From JAGNKE01 sp964583335 (GTDB taxonomy: Bacteria; Pseudomonadota; Alphaproteobacteria; Micavibrionales; Micavibrionaceae), in contig CAZOVG010000001.1 of the NCBI GenBank assembly GCA_964583335.1, forward strand, positions 62,001 to 126,000: a stretch of DNA of 64,000 nt. Reading direction: 5' to 3'. How positions within the stretch are numbered: the first letter of the stretch is position 1; each line of letters begins with the position of its first letter. Under the pieces are notes generated by a model that saw only the letters and a program-made list of their open reading frames with translations, was not told the origin of the DNA and made no database searches. Positions 43,579-52,610 of this stretch are shown here, in pieces. Made by a program: the position numbers and the translations under genes.

Positions 43579-43926
43579 TTCGGCTCCTCCTCATGATATT
43601 ATATGGGCGTTTACGCCCGTAAATTTATAAAAATACTGCACCTTCAAAGTTTTCACGCATCAGACGGTGCATTAAAACCGTGCCTATCATGAAGTATTTA
43701 ATGTCACTTTGCAAACCATCTCTTTATTTTATTTCACTTTTTTTAACAAAGACCTCAGGCTCTTGCCGCCCTTCATATTAGAGATTCATCAATTACCTTG
43801 GCACGTGCCTTGTCTAATCCTTGTTTCCGTGTTGTTCGGCCAGAAGAAGCCATATAGTCCTTGCCCTACCCGAAAAAGCTGTCACAATGAGGCGCTCGTC
43901 AAAATGTCAGTTTGAAATTTGTGGTC
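43579..43926. other. 348-bp intergenic region between divergent genes
   Basis: It must hold the promoters of the small membrane-protein gene (-) and the MscS gene (+). It is AT-rich, with poly-T tracts near 43730-43745 and a perfect 10-bp palindrome GGCACGTGCC at 43800-43809. I see no further gene or RNA here. Confidence 0.4.
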
Positions 43927-46293
43927 ATGCGGAAACTTTCATTCGCCGCTTTTTTGGCGGTTTTCATTCTCTTTTTGCACGCTGCGGCCTTGGCCCGGCC
44001 CCCTTCCGAGGCGCCCAAGCTGCCCTCCGAGCCTAAGGAAATCCAGAAGTTTCTCGATGAGAAACAAAAGCTTATGGATGCTCTTGAGGCTGAAATTCTC
44101 TCGGGCGAGCCCGACACGCAGGCGCTGCTCGGAAAAAGGCAGTCCCTCAAGGATCTGCGCACGGAGGTGATGGCGCTTGTCGAAGCGATCAAGCCGCAAT
44201 CAACGAGGATTGCGGCTGATCTTAGGGATCTTGGGCCCGTACCCCAACCCGTCGAAGGCGTTCCTGCCGTGCCCGAGCCCGAGACCATCGCGCAGCTGCG
44301 CACCCAGCTAGGCGAGCAGTCCCGGACATTTGAGGGGCTCTCCATACAAGCGGACGCTCTGGTTTCAAAATCATTACGTTTGCAGGAGAGAATTGCAGGA
44401 CTGCGGCGCGAAAACTTCCTGAGTCGGGCTCTGGAGCGACAATCTTCGCCGTTCAGCGCCGAATTGTGGGCCGCAGCTTTGGAAAACTATAACGCGCAGC
44501 TTGCGAATTTCAAAAGCGCGGCGGAGGTTATCCAGAAACAAAATCCGTCTTATTCCGCGCTCATCTCTTCAATTCTGATTTTTGCGGGGCTGTTGCTGGC
44601 CGGACGGATTTATTCCGTGCGGAATCTTGTGCGAAGAATCAAAAAAGATGAGGAGCGCGGTATCCAGAGGCCGTTTATGAGGGCCTCCTCGTCCGCGCTG
44701 ATCAGCATGATCGTCGCTCTGGTCGGGCTGTCTTTCATCCAGCAGTCGTTCATGGCGCAGGGTGTTATTCATGAGGGTAATCTGGCCTTTTCCACTCAGC
44801 TGATCTTACTCTCCGGTTTCCTAATTTTTGCGTTTGTCGTTACAGGACGATTCAGGGCTGCGGAGATTATCCGCCCGACGACGCAATGGGTCGCGTGCCT
44901 GACTGGCTTTCTGTTCGCGATTGACCAGATCGTTCTGGAGTTCAGCGGCAATATGGGCGCGGGCGTCGAGTTCGCCGTTCTTCAGAGCTATGTCTTCACC
45001 AGTCTTTTCGGGCTGCTTGTCCTGACCGGGTCCGTGTTTGCGTACCGGGCGGCGGGCAAGAAGAATAATTTCTTTCTACCACAACAGGCCTTCCTGTTTT
45101 TCGCTTTTGGAGCGGCGTTCCTTCTGGCGGCCAATTTCTTTGGCTATGTCGCTCTCTCCCGGATCGTCTTCGAGAAATGCGTCGTCCTTATTGCCTTCCT
45201 CACTTTTATCCTGATGGTGCGCTCGGTCGCGCGTTCGTTTCTGAGGCAAATCGACAATTCGTTCCATAGGACCCCGCCCGGCAGCGAAAAACAAGAGGAG
45301 GAACGGCTGCTCCTTTTCTGGCTCGGGCTGAGTCTTGATCTTGTCATTTTTTCGCTCTGCCTGCCACTCACGGCCGGTCTTATCGGCGTGGACTGGCTGG
45401 AAGTTCAGGAAACAGCAGTCCACGCCTTCTGGGGCTTTAATATCGGCAACGTCAATATCTCTCTGGCGAAAATTGCTGTTGGGCTCGGCGTTTTCCTTGC
45501 GCTTTTGTTCGTCACCCGGATGTTTCAAAAGGTGCTGAACGACAAAATCCTGCCCAAGACGCGGCTAGAATCGTCGATCCGGCAGTCACTGATCCAGCTT
45601 CTGGGGTATCTGGGGCTCATTATCTCCATGATGGCCGGTATTTCGGCGGTCGGTTTCGATCTCAGCAATCTTGCGCTGATCGCCGGGGCGCTCTCGGTCG
45701 GTATCGGTTTCGGGTTGCAGAGCATTGTAAGCAACTTCGTCTCCGGGCTTATTCTGCTGTTTGAGCGGCCGATCAAGGTGGGCGATTGGGTTGTCGTCAA
45801 TTCCGGGGAGGGGATCGTCAAAAAAATCAGCGTTCGTGCAACGGAGATTGAGACGTTCGACAAGAGTTCAATCATCGTTCCGAACTCGGAGTTGATTTCT
45901 TCCTCGGTCAGGAACTGGAACTTTAATGACAGGACAGGGCGCATCGTGATTCCACTCGGTGTTTCGTATAATTCTGACCCGCGCAGGGTGCGCGAGATTC
46001 TTCTCGACTGTGCGCGGGAGCATCCTTCCGTGCTGTCTCATCCTGCACCGATCGTTCTTTTTAAAGATTTTGCTGATAGTGCGCTTTTGTTTGAGCTGCG
46101 CGTCATCGTCCGCAATATTCGCGAGGGGCTTGATGTCGCCACCGATCTGCGGTTCATGATCTGGGACAAACTCAAAGAGGAAAAAATCGAAATTCCCTAT
46201 CCGCAGCGTGATCTTAACGTGAAGCCCGACTCCAAAATTCTTGAGTTTCTTGAACGCTCAGACTCCCTGAAGGTCAGAACAGGCCATGGCTGA
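43927..46293 (+). CDS. Large MscS-family mechanosensitive channel
   Basis: This 788-residue multidomain MscS protein begins with a signal peptide (LSFAAFLAVFILFLHAAALA). A periplasmic coiled region follows (about 30-210), then roughly eight to ten membrane segments (about 215-560). The MscS core has GAGALSVGIGFGLQSIVSN and LILLFERPIKVGDWVVV (about 590-625), followed by the cytosolic beta and C-terminal domains. Architecture resembles MscK/YbdG-type or DUF3772 relatives. It should relieve hypo-osmotic stress. I chose the ATG at 43927; a TTG at 43912 is possible. Its end overlaps the transporter gene by 8 bp. Confidence 0.9.
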   Translation: MRKLSFAAFLAVFILFLHAAALARPPSEAPKLPSEPKEIQKFLDEKQKLMDALEAEILSGEPDTQALLGKRQSLKDLRTEVMALVEAIKPQSTRIAADLRDLGPVPQPVEGVPAVPEPETIAQLRTQLGEQSRTFEGLSIQADALVSKSLRLQERIAGLRRENFLSRALERQSSPFSAELWAAALENYNAQLANFKSAAEVIQKQNPSYSALISSILIFAGLLLAGRIYSVRNLVRRIKKDEERGIQRPFMRASSSALISMIVALVGLSFIQQSFMAQGVIHEGNLAFSTQLILLSGFLIFAFVVTGRFRAAEIIRPTTQWVACLTGFLFAIDQIVLEFSGNMGAGVEFAVLQSYVFTSLFGLLVLTGSVFAYRAAGKKNNFFLPQQAFLFFAFGAAFLLAANFFGYVALSRIVFEKCVVLIAFLTFILMVRSVARSFLRQIDNSFHRTPPGSEKQEEERLLLFWLGLSLDLVIFSLCLPLTAGLIGVDWLEVQETAVHAFWGFNIGNVNISLAKIAVGLGVFLALLFVTRMFQKVLNDKILPKTRLESSIRQSLIQLLGYLGLIISMMAGISAVGFDLSNLALIAGALSVGIGFGLQSIVSNFVSGLILLFERPIKVGDWVVVNSGEGIVKKISVRATEIETFDKSSIIVPNSELISSSVRNWNFNDRTGRIVIPLGVSYNSDPRRVREILLDCAREHPSVLSHPAPIVLFKDFADSALLFELRVIVRNIREGLDVATDLRFMIWDKLKEEKIEIPYPQRDLNVKPDSKILEFLERSDSLKVRTGHG

Positions 46294-47260
46294 AGACGGA
46301 ATTTTGCATATGCTCGTTCTCGACGGGCACGGCGGGGCGCGGTCGGCGGAGGGCTCCGAAATCGCGGCTCTGCTCAAAGGCCGCGATCTGGCGTGGGTTC
46401 ATCTCGACGCGAAAAATCCTCGTTCGCGGGAATGGCTCAACAAGGAGGTTCAATATCTGGACGCGCTGATCATCGACGCGCTGCTGGCCGAGGAGACGCG
46501 GCCGCGCATGTTCGAGCACGAAGACGGAATTATGATTATCCTGCGCGGGATGAACTTCAACAAGGACGCGGAACCCGAAGACATGGTCTCGCTGCGGCTC
46601 TGGATCGACCCGCACCGGATTATTAGCATGCAGCGCCGCCCGATCGCGGCGGTGGAGGAGATTGTCAGGCTGCTGCATGAGGGCAAGGGCCCGAAAAACG
46701 TGGGCGACGTTCTGTCTCTGGGCGCGCATCTCATGTTCAAACGAATGGAGCCGGTTCTGGCCAGTCTGGACGAGCGGACCGATAAGCTCGAACAGGAAAT
46801 CATGGACAGCCCCGAGGTTGAGGAGCGGCAGGCAATCATCGAATTGCGCAAGGAGGCGATCATCTATAAGCGCTATCTTCTGCCGCAGCGTGAGGTGCTT
46901 TCCAATCTGCGACTTTCCCCGGTTCCGTGGCTGAAGCCGATTCACAAGCGGCATATTCAGGAGAGTCTGGACCGCGTGGTTCGCTATATCGAGGATCTGG
47001 ACGCCATCCGCGAGCGGACGCAGATCATCAAGGACGAGCTTGTGAACATGCTTTCGGACCGGATGAATCAGAATATGTACGTGCTTTCGGTGATCGCTGC
47101 GATCTTCCTGCCGCTGCATTTTATGACAGGGCTTCTGGGGATGAACGTTGCGGGGATTCCGGGCGCGGAAAACCCTTACGCGTTCTGGCTGTTTCTTTTG
47201 ATCGTCGGTGTCGTGGTTGCGCTACAGGTTCTTATCTTCAAAAAAATGAAGTGGTTTTAA
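46286..47260 (+). CDS. CorA/ZntB-family metal transporter
   Basis: This 324-residue protein of the CorA family (ZntB branch) moves divalent cations through a pentameric channel. A cytosolic N-terminal domain covers residues 1-255. Two C-terminal membrane helices bracket the signature GLLGMNVAGIPG (GMN filter), and the protein ends LIFKKMKWF, typical of ZntB-like proteins. Whether zinc or magnesium is carried cannot be told. The start overlaps the MscS gene by 8 bp, so the two are cotranscribed. The stop directly abuts the stop of the convergent PBP gene. Confidence 0.9.
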   Translation: MAEDGILHMLVLDGHGGARSAEGSEIAALLKGRDLAWVHLDAKNPRSREWLNKEVQYLDALIIDALLAEETRPRMFEHEDGIMIILRGMNFNKDAEPEDMVSLRLWIDPHRIISMQRRPIAAVEEIVRLLHEGKGPKNVGDVLSLGAHLMFKRMEPVLASLDERTDKLEQEIMDSPEVEERQAIIELRKEAIIYKRYLLPQREVLSNLRLSPVPWLKPIHKRHIQESLDRVVRYIEDLDAIRERTQIIKDELVNMLSDRMNQNMYVLSVIAAIFLPLHFMTGLLGMNVAGIPGAENPYAFWLFLLIVGVVVALQVLIFKKMKWF

Positions 47261-49855
47261 TCAATAAATCCCGCCCGTCCCGGTATCGACGGACGGAGAT
47301 TCCTGCTGCACGGGCGGCGGGACGTAGGGTTGGTCGGGGTCGTAACCTGCCGCGGGGACCTGGCCCGGAAAATCGCCCTCACCATATGCCGATTCGGAAT
47401 AGCCGCCGTAATAGGGCAGTTCGCGGATTCCCCCTTCGTCGAGAATATACATCGTGTCGGTGGGTTCGGTTCCGGCCTTGAAGGATTCCCATATGACGTT
47501 GGAATCGCCGGGGTTAGCGCGCGCGCCCGTATTGGCGTTGACGAGAACGCTGCGGATTCCCGGCGGGCGGCGGAACGGCACAGGCGGCTGGCCTTCGAGC
47601 GCCTCAGCCATAAAATCCTTGAAGATCGGCACGGCCACGGATGCGCCTTGCTCCTTTTTGCCCAGAGAGCGCGGATTGTCGAAACCCACGAATACGCCCA
47701 CCGCCAGATCGGGTGAGAATCCTATAAACCACGCGTCGTTCGAGCGGTTGGTCGTTCCGGTTTTTCCGGCAAGGGGGCGGTTGAGTTCTTTCAGTTTTGT
47801 CGCAGTGCCCCTTTGCACAACACCCTCGAGGATCGAGACCATCTGGTAGGCCGTTCTTTCGTCACCGATCTGCTCACGGTTGTCGGGAATTTCGGGAACG
47901 CCCTGCCCTTCCCATTTGATCTTGGGCCCGCAATACTGACAGTCGCGGCGGTCATGGCGAAAAATGGTTTTGCCGCGGCGGTCCTGAACGCGGTCGAAGA
48001 AGGTCGGGGTGATTTTTTTGCCGCCGTTCACAAGCATTGCATAGGCTGTGGTTATGCGCAGGAGCGTGGTTTCCGAAGCCCCCAGAGCGTTGGACATCAG
48101 CGGCTTCATGTTGTCGGTTATGCCGAAATGGTCGGAATATTTGGCGATGAGGTCGGTTCCCAGAAAGTCCGAGAGGCGCACGGTCATCTGGTTTTTGGAT
48201 TTTTCCACGCCCACGCGCACCGTAGTGGGACCATAGGATTCCCCCGAATAGTTTCTCGGGCACCACATATGGCCGGGGCGATCTTCGAAGCACATCGGCG
48301 CGTCGAGAATCAGCGTCGCAGGCGTGAAGCCTTTATCCAGGCCGGCCAGATATACGAAGGGCTTGAAGGCCGAGCCGGGCTGGCGCTTGGCCTGCGTGGC
48401 GCGGTTATATTCGCTGATGCCGTATTTCCAGCCGCCTTGCATGGCCAGAATCCGTCCTGTATGAGGATCTATGGCGATCAGCGCACCCTGAACGTCCGGG
48501 ATCTGGCGCAGAAGGTAAACGCCCTCGAAGGTCTGCATCTCGGGCGCCTCGCCCGCTTCCTTTTGCTCGGCGGTCTGTTTCTTGGCTTCAGGCGGCTTGG
48601 GTTCGACCATGATCACGTCGCCGACATCGGCCACTTGCTTAACCGAGGTGACGGCGGGGCCGAGGGAATAGCCCTCGTTCAGGTATTTCTGCGCCCATTT
48701 TACTTCGGCAAGGCGCAGCTCGCCCGATTTGCTTTCATCGAGGAAGCCCAGCTTGGCCGTGTCCTTGCCGCTTTCGAGCACCACGGCGAGTTCCCATTGC
48801 TCGATCATCGCGGGCGGGCGGGCGATTTCCTTGAGCTGGGCGCGCCAGTTCTCCATGCTTTCCAGCTTTTTTATCGCGCCGCGCCAACCGTGGCGCATGT
48901 CGTAGGCCATCAGGCCGCCCCGCAAGGCGCGTTCGGCGATATCCTGCAATTTCGGATCGACCGAGGTTTTGACGACGAGGCCGCCCGTGTAAAGGCTTTC
49001 CTGTCCGAAACGCTCGGCGAGTTCGCGGCGGACCTCCTCGGCGAAGAAGGGCGCGTCCACGACGAGGCTTTCGTCGCGTTTGGCCATTTCGAGCGGCACG
49101 GCATAGGCCAGTTCGGCCTGTGCGCGGGTGATGTATCCATCCTCCTGCATACGCTTGATCACGTAGTTCCGCCGCTGAACCGCCACGTCATGATTATAAA
49201 CGGGGTGATAATTGTTCGGGGCCTTGGGCAGGGCCGCGAGATAGGCCGCCTCGGGGATGGTCAGCTCTTCGAGCGACTTGTTAAAGTAGTGTTGCGCCGC
49301 CGCCGCCACGCCATACGCGCCGCCGCCAAGGAAAATCTGGTTCAGATAAAGTTCAAGGATATGATCCTTGCTCATCATCTGGGTCATCTTGTAGGAGAGG
49401 ATGGCCTCGCGGATCTTGCGCTCATATTTTTCCTCGTTGCTCAGGAAAAAGTTTTTGGCGACCTGCTGCGTGATGGTCGAAGCTCCTTGAGACCTTCTGC
49501 CGGTTCCTTGGTTCCTTAAGTTGGTTATCAAAGCGCGCGCGGTCGCGACGAAATCTATTCCGCTGTGTTTGTAGAAATTCTTGTCCTCGGCGGCGATGAA
49601 GGCGTTCTTGACGACGTCGGGGATCGATTCGATGGGGATAAAGACGCGCTTTTCCTGCGCGAATTCTGCCAGAAAGCGACCGTCCCCGGCATAAAGGCGC
49701 GTGACGATCGGCGGCTCGTAATTGCGGAGCTGCGTATAGTCGGGCAGGTCCTTGCTGTAGTGGCTTATGATATAGGAGACGCCCGCGACACCGACGATCG
49801 CGCCGATGATAGCGAGGGAAAGCAGGCCCCAAAACAAATTTCTTAAATATTTCAT
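47261..49855 (-). CDS. mrcA: Penicillin-binding protein 1A (bifunctional)
   Basis: This 864-residue class A PBP polymerises and crosslinks peptidoglycan. An N-terminal membrane helix (about 7-30) precedes a GT51 transglycosylase domain with AAEDKNFYKHSGID, RRSQGASTITQQVAKN and ILELYLNQIFLGGGAYG. The transpeptidase domain has the Ser in PGSAFKPFVYLAG and KTGTTNRSNDAWFIG. An OB-like insertion between the two domains is consistent with PBP1A rather than 1B. The Pro/Gly-rich C-terminus is probably disordered. Length is canonical. Confidence 0.96.
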   Translation of the reverse strand: MKYLRNLFWGLLSLAIIGAIVGVAGVSYIISHYSKDLPDYTQLRNYEPPIVTRLYAGDGRFLAEFAQEKRVFIPIESIPDVVKNAFIAAEDKNFYKHSGIDFVATARALITNLRNQGTGRRSQGASTITQQVAKNFFLSNEEKYERKIREAILSYKMTQMMSKDHILELYLNQIFLGGGAYGVAAAAQHYFNKSLEELTIPEAAYLAALPKAPNNYHPVYNHDVAVQRRNYVIKRMQEDGYITRAQAELAYAVPLEMAKRDESLVVDAPFFAEEVRRELAERFGQESLYTGGLVVKTSVDPKLQDIAERALRGGLMAYDMRHGWRGAIKKLESMENWRAQLKEIARPPAMIEQWELAVVLESGKDTAKLGFLDESKSGELRLAEVKWAQKYLNEGYSLGPAVTSVKQVADVGDVIMVEPKPPEAKKQTAEQKEAGEAPEMQTFEGVYLLRQIPDVQGALIAIDPHTGRILAMQGGWKYGISEYNRATQAKRQPGSAFKPFVYLAGLDKGFTPATLILDAPMCFEDRPGHMWCPRNYSGESYGPTTVRVGVEKSKNQMTVRLSDFLGTDLIAKYSDHFGITDNMKPLMSNALGASETTLLRITTAYAMLVNGGKKITPTFFDRVQDRRGKTIFRHDRRDCQYCGPKIKWEGQGVPEIPDNREQIGDERTAYQMVSILEGVVQRGTATKLKELNRPLAGKTGTTNRSNDAWFIGFSPDLAVGVFVGFDNPRSLGKKEQGASVAVPIFKDFMAEALEGQPPVPFRRPPGIRSVLVNANTGARANPGDSNVIWESFKAGTEPTDTMYILDEGGIRELPYYGGYSESAYGEGDFPGQVPAAGYDPDQPYVPPPVQQESPSVDTGTGGIY

Positions 49856-49973
49856 GGTCTTAGTTTGAGACTATCCGCCGTACGTCTGTCGTCCATCCTA
49901 ACAGAGTGATGTTTCTAACACAGCCCTTATTTAAAAGGAAATTCTATCGGTATGGCCAAAAAGTCGCACCGGG

Positions 49974-50765
49974 TCAGAACCGCGTATGATTCGTTATCGG
50001 GCCTTCGGCGCGGCCGTGGATGAACTGGTCCACATAGGGGTTGCCGGAGCGGTCGAGATCGCCGACGGGGCCGCACCAGATAATCCGGCCCTCGTGGATC
50101 ATTGCGACATAATCCGCGATCTTGCGGACGGAGGCCATGTCGTGGGTGATGGAGAGCGCCGTTGCGCCGAGCTGCTTGACGCATTTGACGATCAGTTCGT
50201 TGATCACGTCGGCCATGATCGGGTCGAGGCCCGTTGTGGGCTCATCGAAGAAGATGATCTCGGGTTTGGTGGCGATGGCGCGGGCCAGGCTGACTCGTTT
50301 TTGCATCCCCCCGGAGAGTTCAGCGGGGAAGAGTTCGGCCACCTCGGGTTTGAGGCCAACATCCTGAAGCTTTTCGATGGCGATTTCGCGGGCCTGTTTC
50401 TTGGAGACTTTTTGGCCGTGGATCAGGCCGAAGCCGATATTTTCCCATATTTTCAGGGAGTCAAAGAGGGCGCCACCCTGAAAGAGCATGCCGAATTTCT
50501 TCATCAGCTCGTCGCGGTCGGCGGCCCTGAGGCCAACGGTTTCGCGCCCGTCCACCTGAATCGATCCTGAGTCGGGTTCGAGCAAACCGAGAACGCATTT
50601 AAGGGTCACGGATTTGCCGGTTCCCGAACCGCCGATGATCACCATGGATTTGCCGTGCGGGACGGCGAGGTCGATTCCCCTCAGAATTTCGTTCTTGCCG
50701 AACGCCTTGCACAGGCCGCTCAGGACGATCTTGTTATCGGATGAGTCGTTCGCCGCGCCGCTCAT
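49974..50765 (-). CDS. mlaF: MlaF-type ABC transporter ATP-binding protein
   Basis: This 263-residue ATPase of the Mla-type phospholipid transport system helps keep outer-membrane lipid asymmetry. Walker A is GGSGTGKSVTLKC, the signature is LSGGMQKRVSLARAI and Walker B is IIFFDEPTTGLDP. Its ATG overlaps the stop of the permease gene by 4 bp, the standard mlaE-mlaF coupling. The substrate-binding mlaD gene is not adjacent, so the rest of the system must lie elsewhere. Confidence 0.93.
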   Translation of the reverse strand: MSGAANDSSDNKIVLSGLCKAFGKNEILRGIDLAVPHGKSMVIIGGSGTGKSVTLKCVLGLLEPDSGSIQVDGRETVGLRAADRDELMKKFGMLFQGGALFDSLKIWENIGFGLIHGQKVSKKQAREIAIEKLQDVGLKPEVAELFPAELSGGMQKRVSLARAIATKPEIIFFDEPTTGLDPIMADVINELIVKCVKQLGATALSITHDMASVRKIADYVAMIHEGRIIWCGPVGDLDRSGNPYVDQFIHGRAEGPITNHTRF

Positions 50766-51598
50766 GAGAAGAAGACCTGCGTCATGACATAGTTGAAGAT
50801 CAGGATCAGGATGGAGGCGGAGACGACCGCGTTGGTCGTGGCCGCGCCGACGCCCTGCGCGCCGCGCTGGGAATAGAAGCCGTGGTAGCAGCCCATGACG
50901 GAGACGATGAAGCCGAAGGCGGCGGCCTTATAGAGGCCCGACATCACATCCATATATTCCAGAATTTCCCAGGTCTGGCTGAGGTAGCTCGCGGGGCTGA
51001 AGCCGAGGCGGTAGATCGAGACCATGTAGCCGCCCATGACGCCGATGATATCGCCGATCAGGACCAGAATCGGGAGCATCAAGGTTCCGGCGATGACGCG
51101 GGGCGCGATCAGGTATTTGAAGGGATTGACGGAGAGGGTGCGCAGCGCGTCGATCTGCTCGGTCACGCGCATGGTGCCGATCTCCGCCGCGATGGAGGCG
51201 CCGACGCGGCCCGCGACCATCAGGCCCGCCAGAACGGGCGCGAGTTCGCGGGTGATTGAGAGCACCACGACGCCGGCGATCGCGCTTTCGGCGTTGAAGC
51301 GGGTGAAGCCCGTGTAGCTTTGAAGGGCCAGAACCATCCCGGTGAACAGGGCCGTCATGCCGACGACCGGGAGGGAGTAATAACCGATATCTATAATCTG
51401 CCGCGCGACCTGGGAGGGGAAGAAGGGCGGGCTGAAGCAATGGCCGAGCGCGCGGGCCATGAAGAAGGTGAGGTTGCCGATCGCCTCCATGAAGCTCAGG
51501 AGGCCGCCGCCGACATAACGGCAGACATTGACCAGAGCGGTCACGGGATTGAGTGACCGCGCGGCTTTTTGCGATGAGTGCTGTGCCTGCGCCTGCAT
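50762..51598 (-). CDS. mlaE: MlaE-type ABC transporter permease
   Basis: This 278-residue inner-membrane permease has five to six membrane segments and the MlaE-family blocks YYSLPVVGMTALFTGMVLAL, ELAPVLAGLMVAGRVGASIA and AEIGTMRVTEQIDAL. The ATG at 51598 has a good AGGAA site. The longer frame to 51727 would add 43 residues unlike the family. The gene is divergent from the VanX-like gene and coupled to mlaF. Confidence 0.93.
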   Translation of the reverse strand: MQAQAQHSSQKAARSLNPVTALVNVCRYVGGGLLSFMEAIGNLTFFMARALGHCFSPPFFPSQVARQIIDIGYYSLPVVGMTALFTGMVLALQSYTGFTRFNAESAIAGVVVLSITRELAPVLAGLMVAGRVGASIAAEIGTMRVTEQIDALRTLSVNPFKYLIAPRVIAGTLMLPILVLIGDIIGVMGGYMVSIYRLGFSPASYLSQTWEILEYMDVMSGLYKAAAFGFIVSVMGCYHGFYSQRGAQGVGAATTNAVVSASILILIFNYVMTQVFFS

Positions 51599-51729
51599 TT
51601 TTTCCTGAAATTCCTGCTCAATAACCAGCGGAAAAGGCCGTGAGGACTCCGCATCCCCTTTTTCCGGCCCGCAAACACTAGAGGAAATGACTTTTAACGT
51701 CCAGAAGCAACTTGGAATAATCGCCAATT

Positions 51730-52434
51730 ATGAGCATGATGATCGCAGGATTGTTTTTTTGGAGAGCGTTATTGAAGCGTATTCACGCCGAGGATCTGGT
51801 TTGCATGGACGACCTGCCCGAATGGTCGGGGATCGCGGTCGATCTGGCCTATGCGCGGGCGGATAACCTGTTGTTCGGGGAAGCGATCTATAGGGCGGAC
51901 GCGAAACTGCACCTTCATTATATTCTGGCGGAGATCGTCATGCGGGCCGGGGCGCTGGCGCGGGAGCGGCACGGGATGAGCCTCGTTCTTTACGACGGGC
52001 TGCGGACCATAGAGGCACAGGGGCGGATGCTGGAGACGCGGCGGGTGCGCGAGAATCCGCACTGGGTGGGGCGTGAGCCGCGCCTGCTCTCTCCGCCCGG
52101 TGCGGGCGGGCATCCGCGCGGCATGGCAATCGACCTCACGGTGGCTGGCGTGGACGGGCGGGTTCTGGCCATGGGGACGCCGTTCGATTTTCTGGCCGAG
52201 GATTCCGGTCCGGCCAACAACCCCGCGCATCGGGAGCACCCCCAAAACGAACGCGTCGCCCGCAACCGGGCGATTCTGGACTCGGTCATGGCGGACGGCG
52301 CCCAGGCGACCGGGCATCCGCTTTTCCCCCTGCCCCAAGAATGGTGGGATTACCGCCTGCCGCGCGGTTTTTATGAGGAATACGCCCCGCTTTCGGAGCT
52401 GGATTTGCCTGAACCGCTGCGGCTGATGGGTTGA
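51730..52434 (+). CDS. VanX/DdpX-like D-Ala-D-Ala dipeptidase with altered Zn ligand
   Basis: This 234-residue M15D-family protein shows the VanX layout. The zinc-site motif SPPGAGGHPRGMAIDLTV (about 117-134) keeps His and Asp. The C-terminal EWWDYR keeps the catalytic Glu, but Asp replaces the expected third ligand His (EWWH) through a single-base difference (GAT for CAT). It may have altered metal binding or reduced activity. No van cluster is nearby, so a role in peptidoglycan dipeptide recycling is more likely than glycopeptide resistance. Start at 51730 is tentative; an internal ATG occurs at codon 26. Confidence 0.82.
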   Translation: MSMMIAGLFFWRALLKRIHAEDLVCMDDLPEWSGIAVDLAYARADNLLFGEAIYRADAKLHLHYILAEIVMRAGALARERHGMSLVLYDGLRTIEAQGRMLETRRVRENPHWVGREPRLLSPPGAGGHPRGMAIDLTVAGVDGRVLAMGTPFDFLAEDSGPANNPAHREHPQNERVARNRAILDSVMADGAQATGHPLFPLPQEWWDYRLPRGFYEEYAPLSELDLPEPLRLMG

Positions 52435-52610
52435 AGTTAACTGTTTTATCAATACATATCAGATGGTTAATTGTCTCATGCGCCTGCATTGTCAAAAACT
52501 TGCTTTTTTCAGGGCTTCTGACTAGAATGGTACAAAATAATAAGTTTATGTTAATTGCCTTTTTCTAATATTTCATAAGGCATAAGCACAATAAATTTAA
52601 CGGGTGTGAT

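Noticed and set aside
47813..49519. A 568-codon open frame antisense to the PBP1A gene
   Set aside because: Shadow frame; the PBP1A gene is complete and conserved on the other strand.
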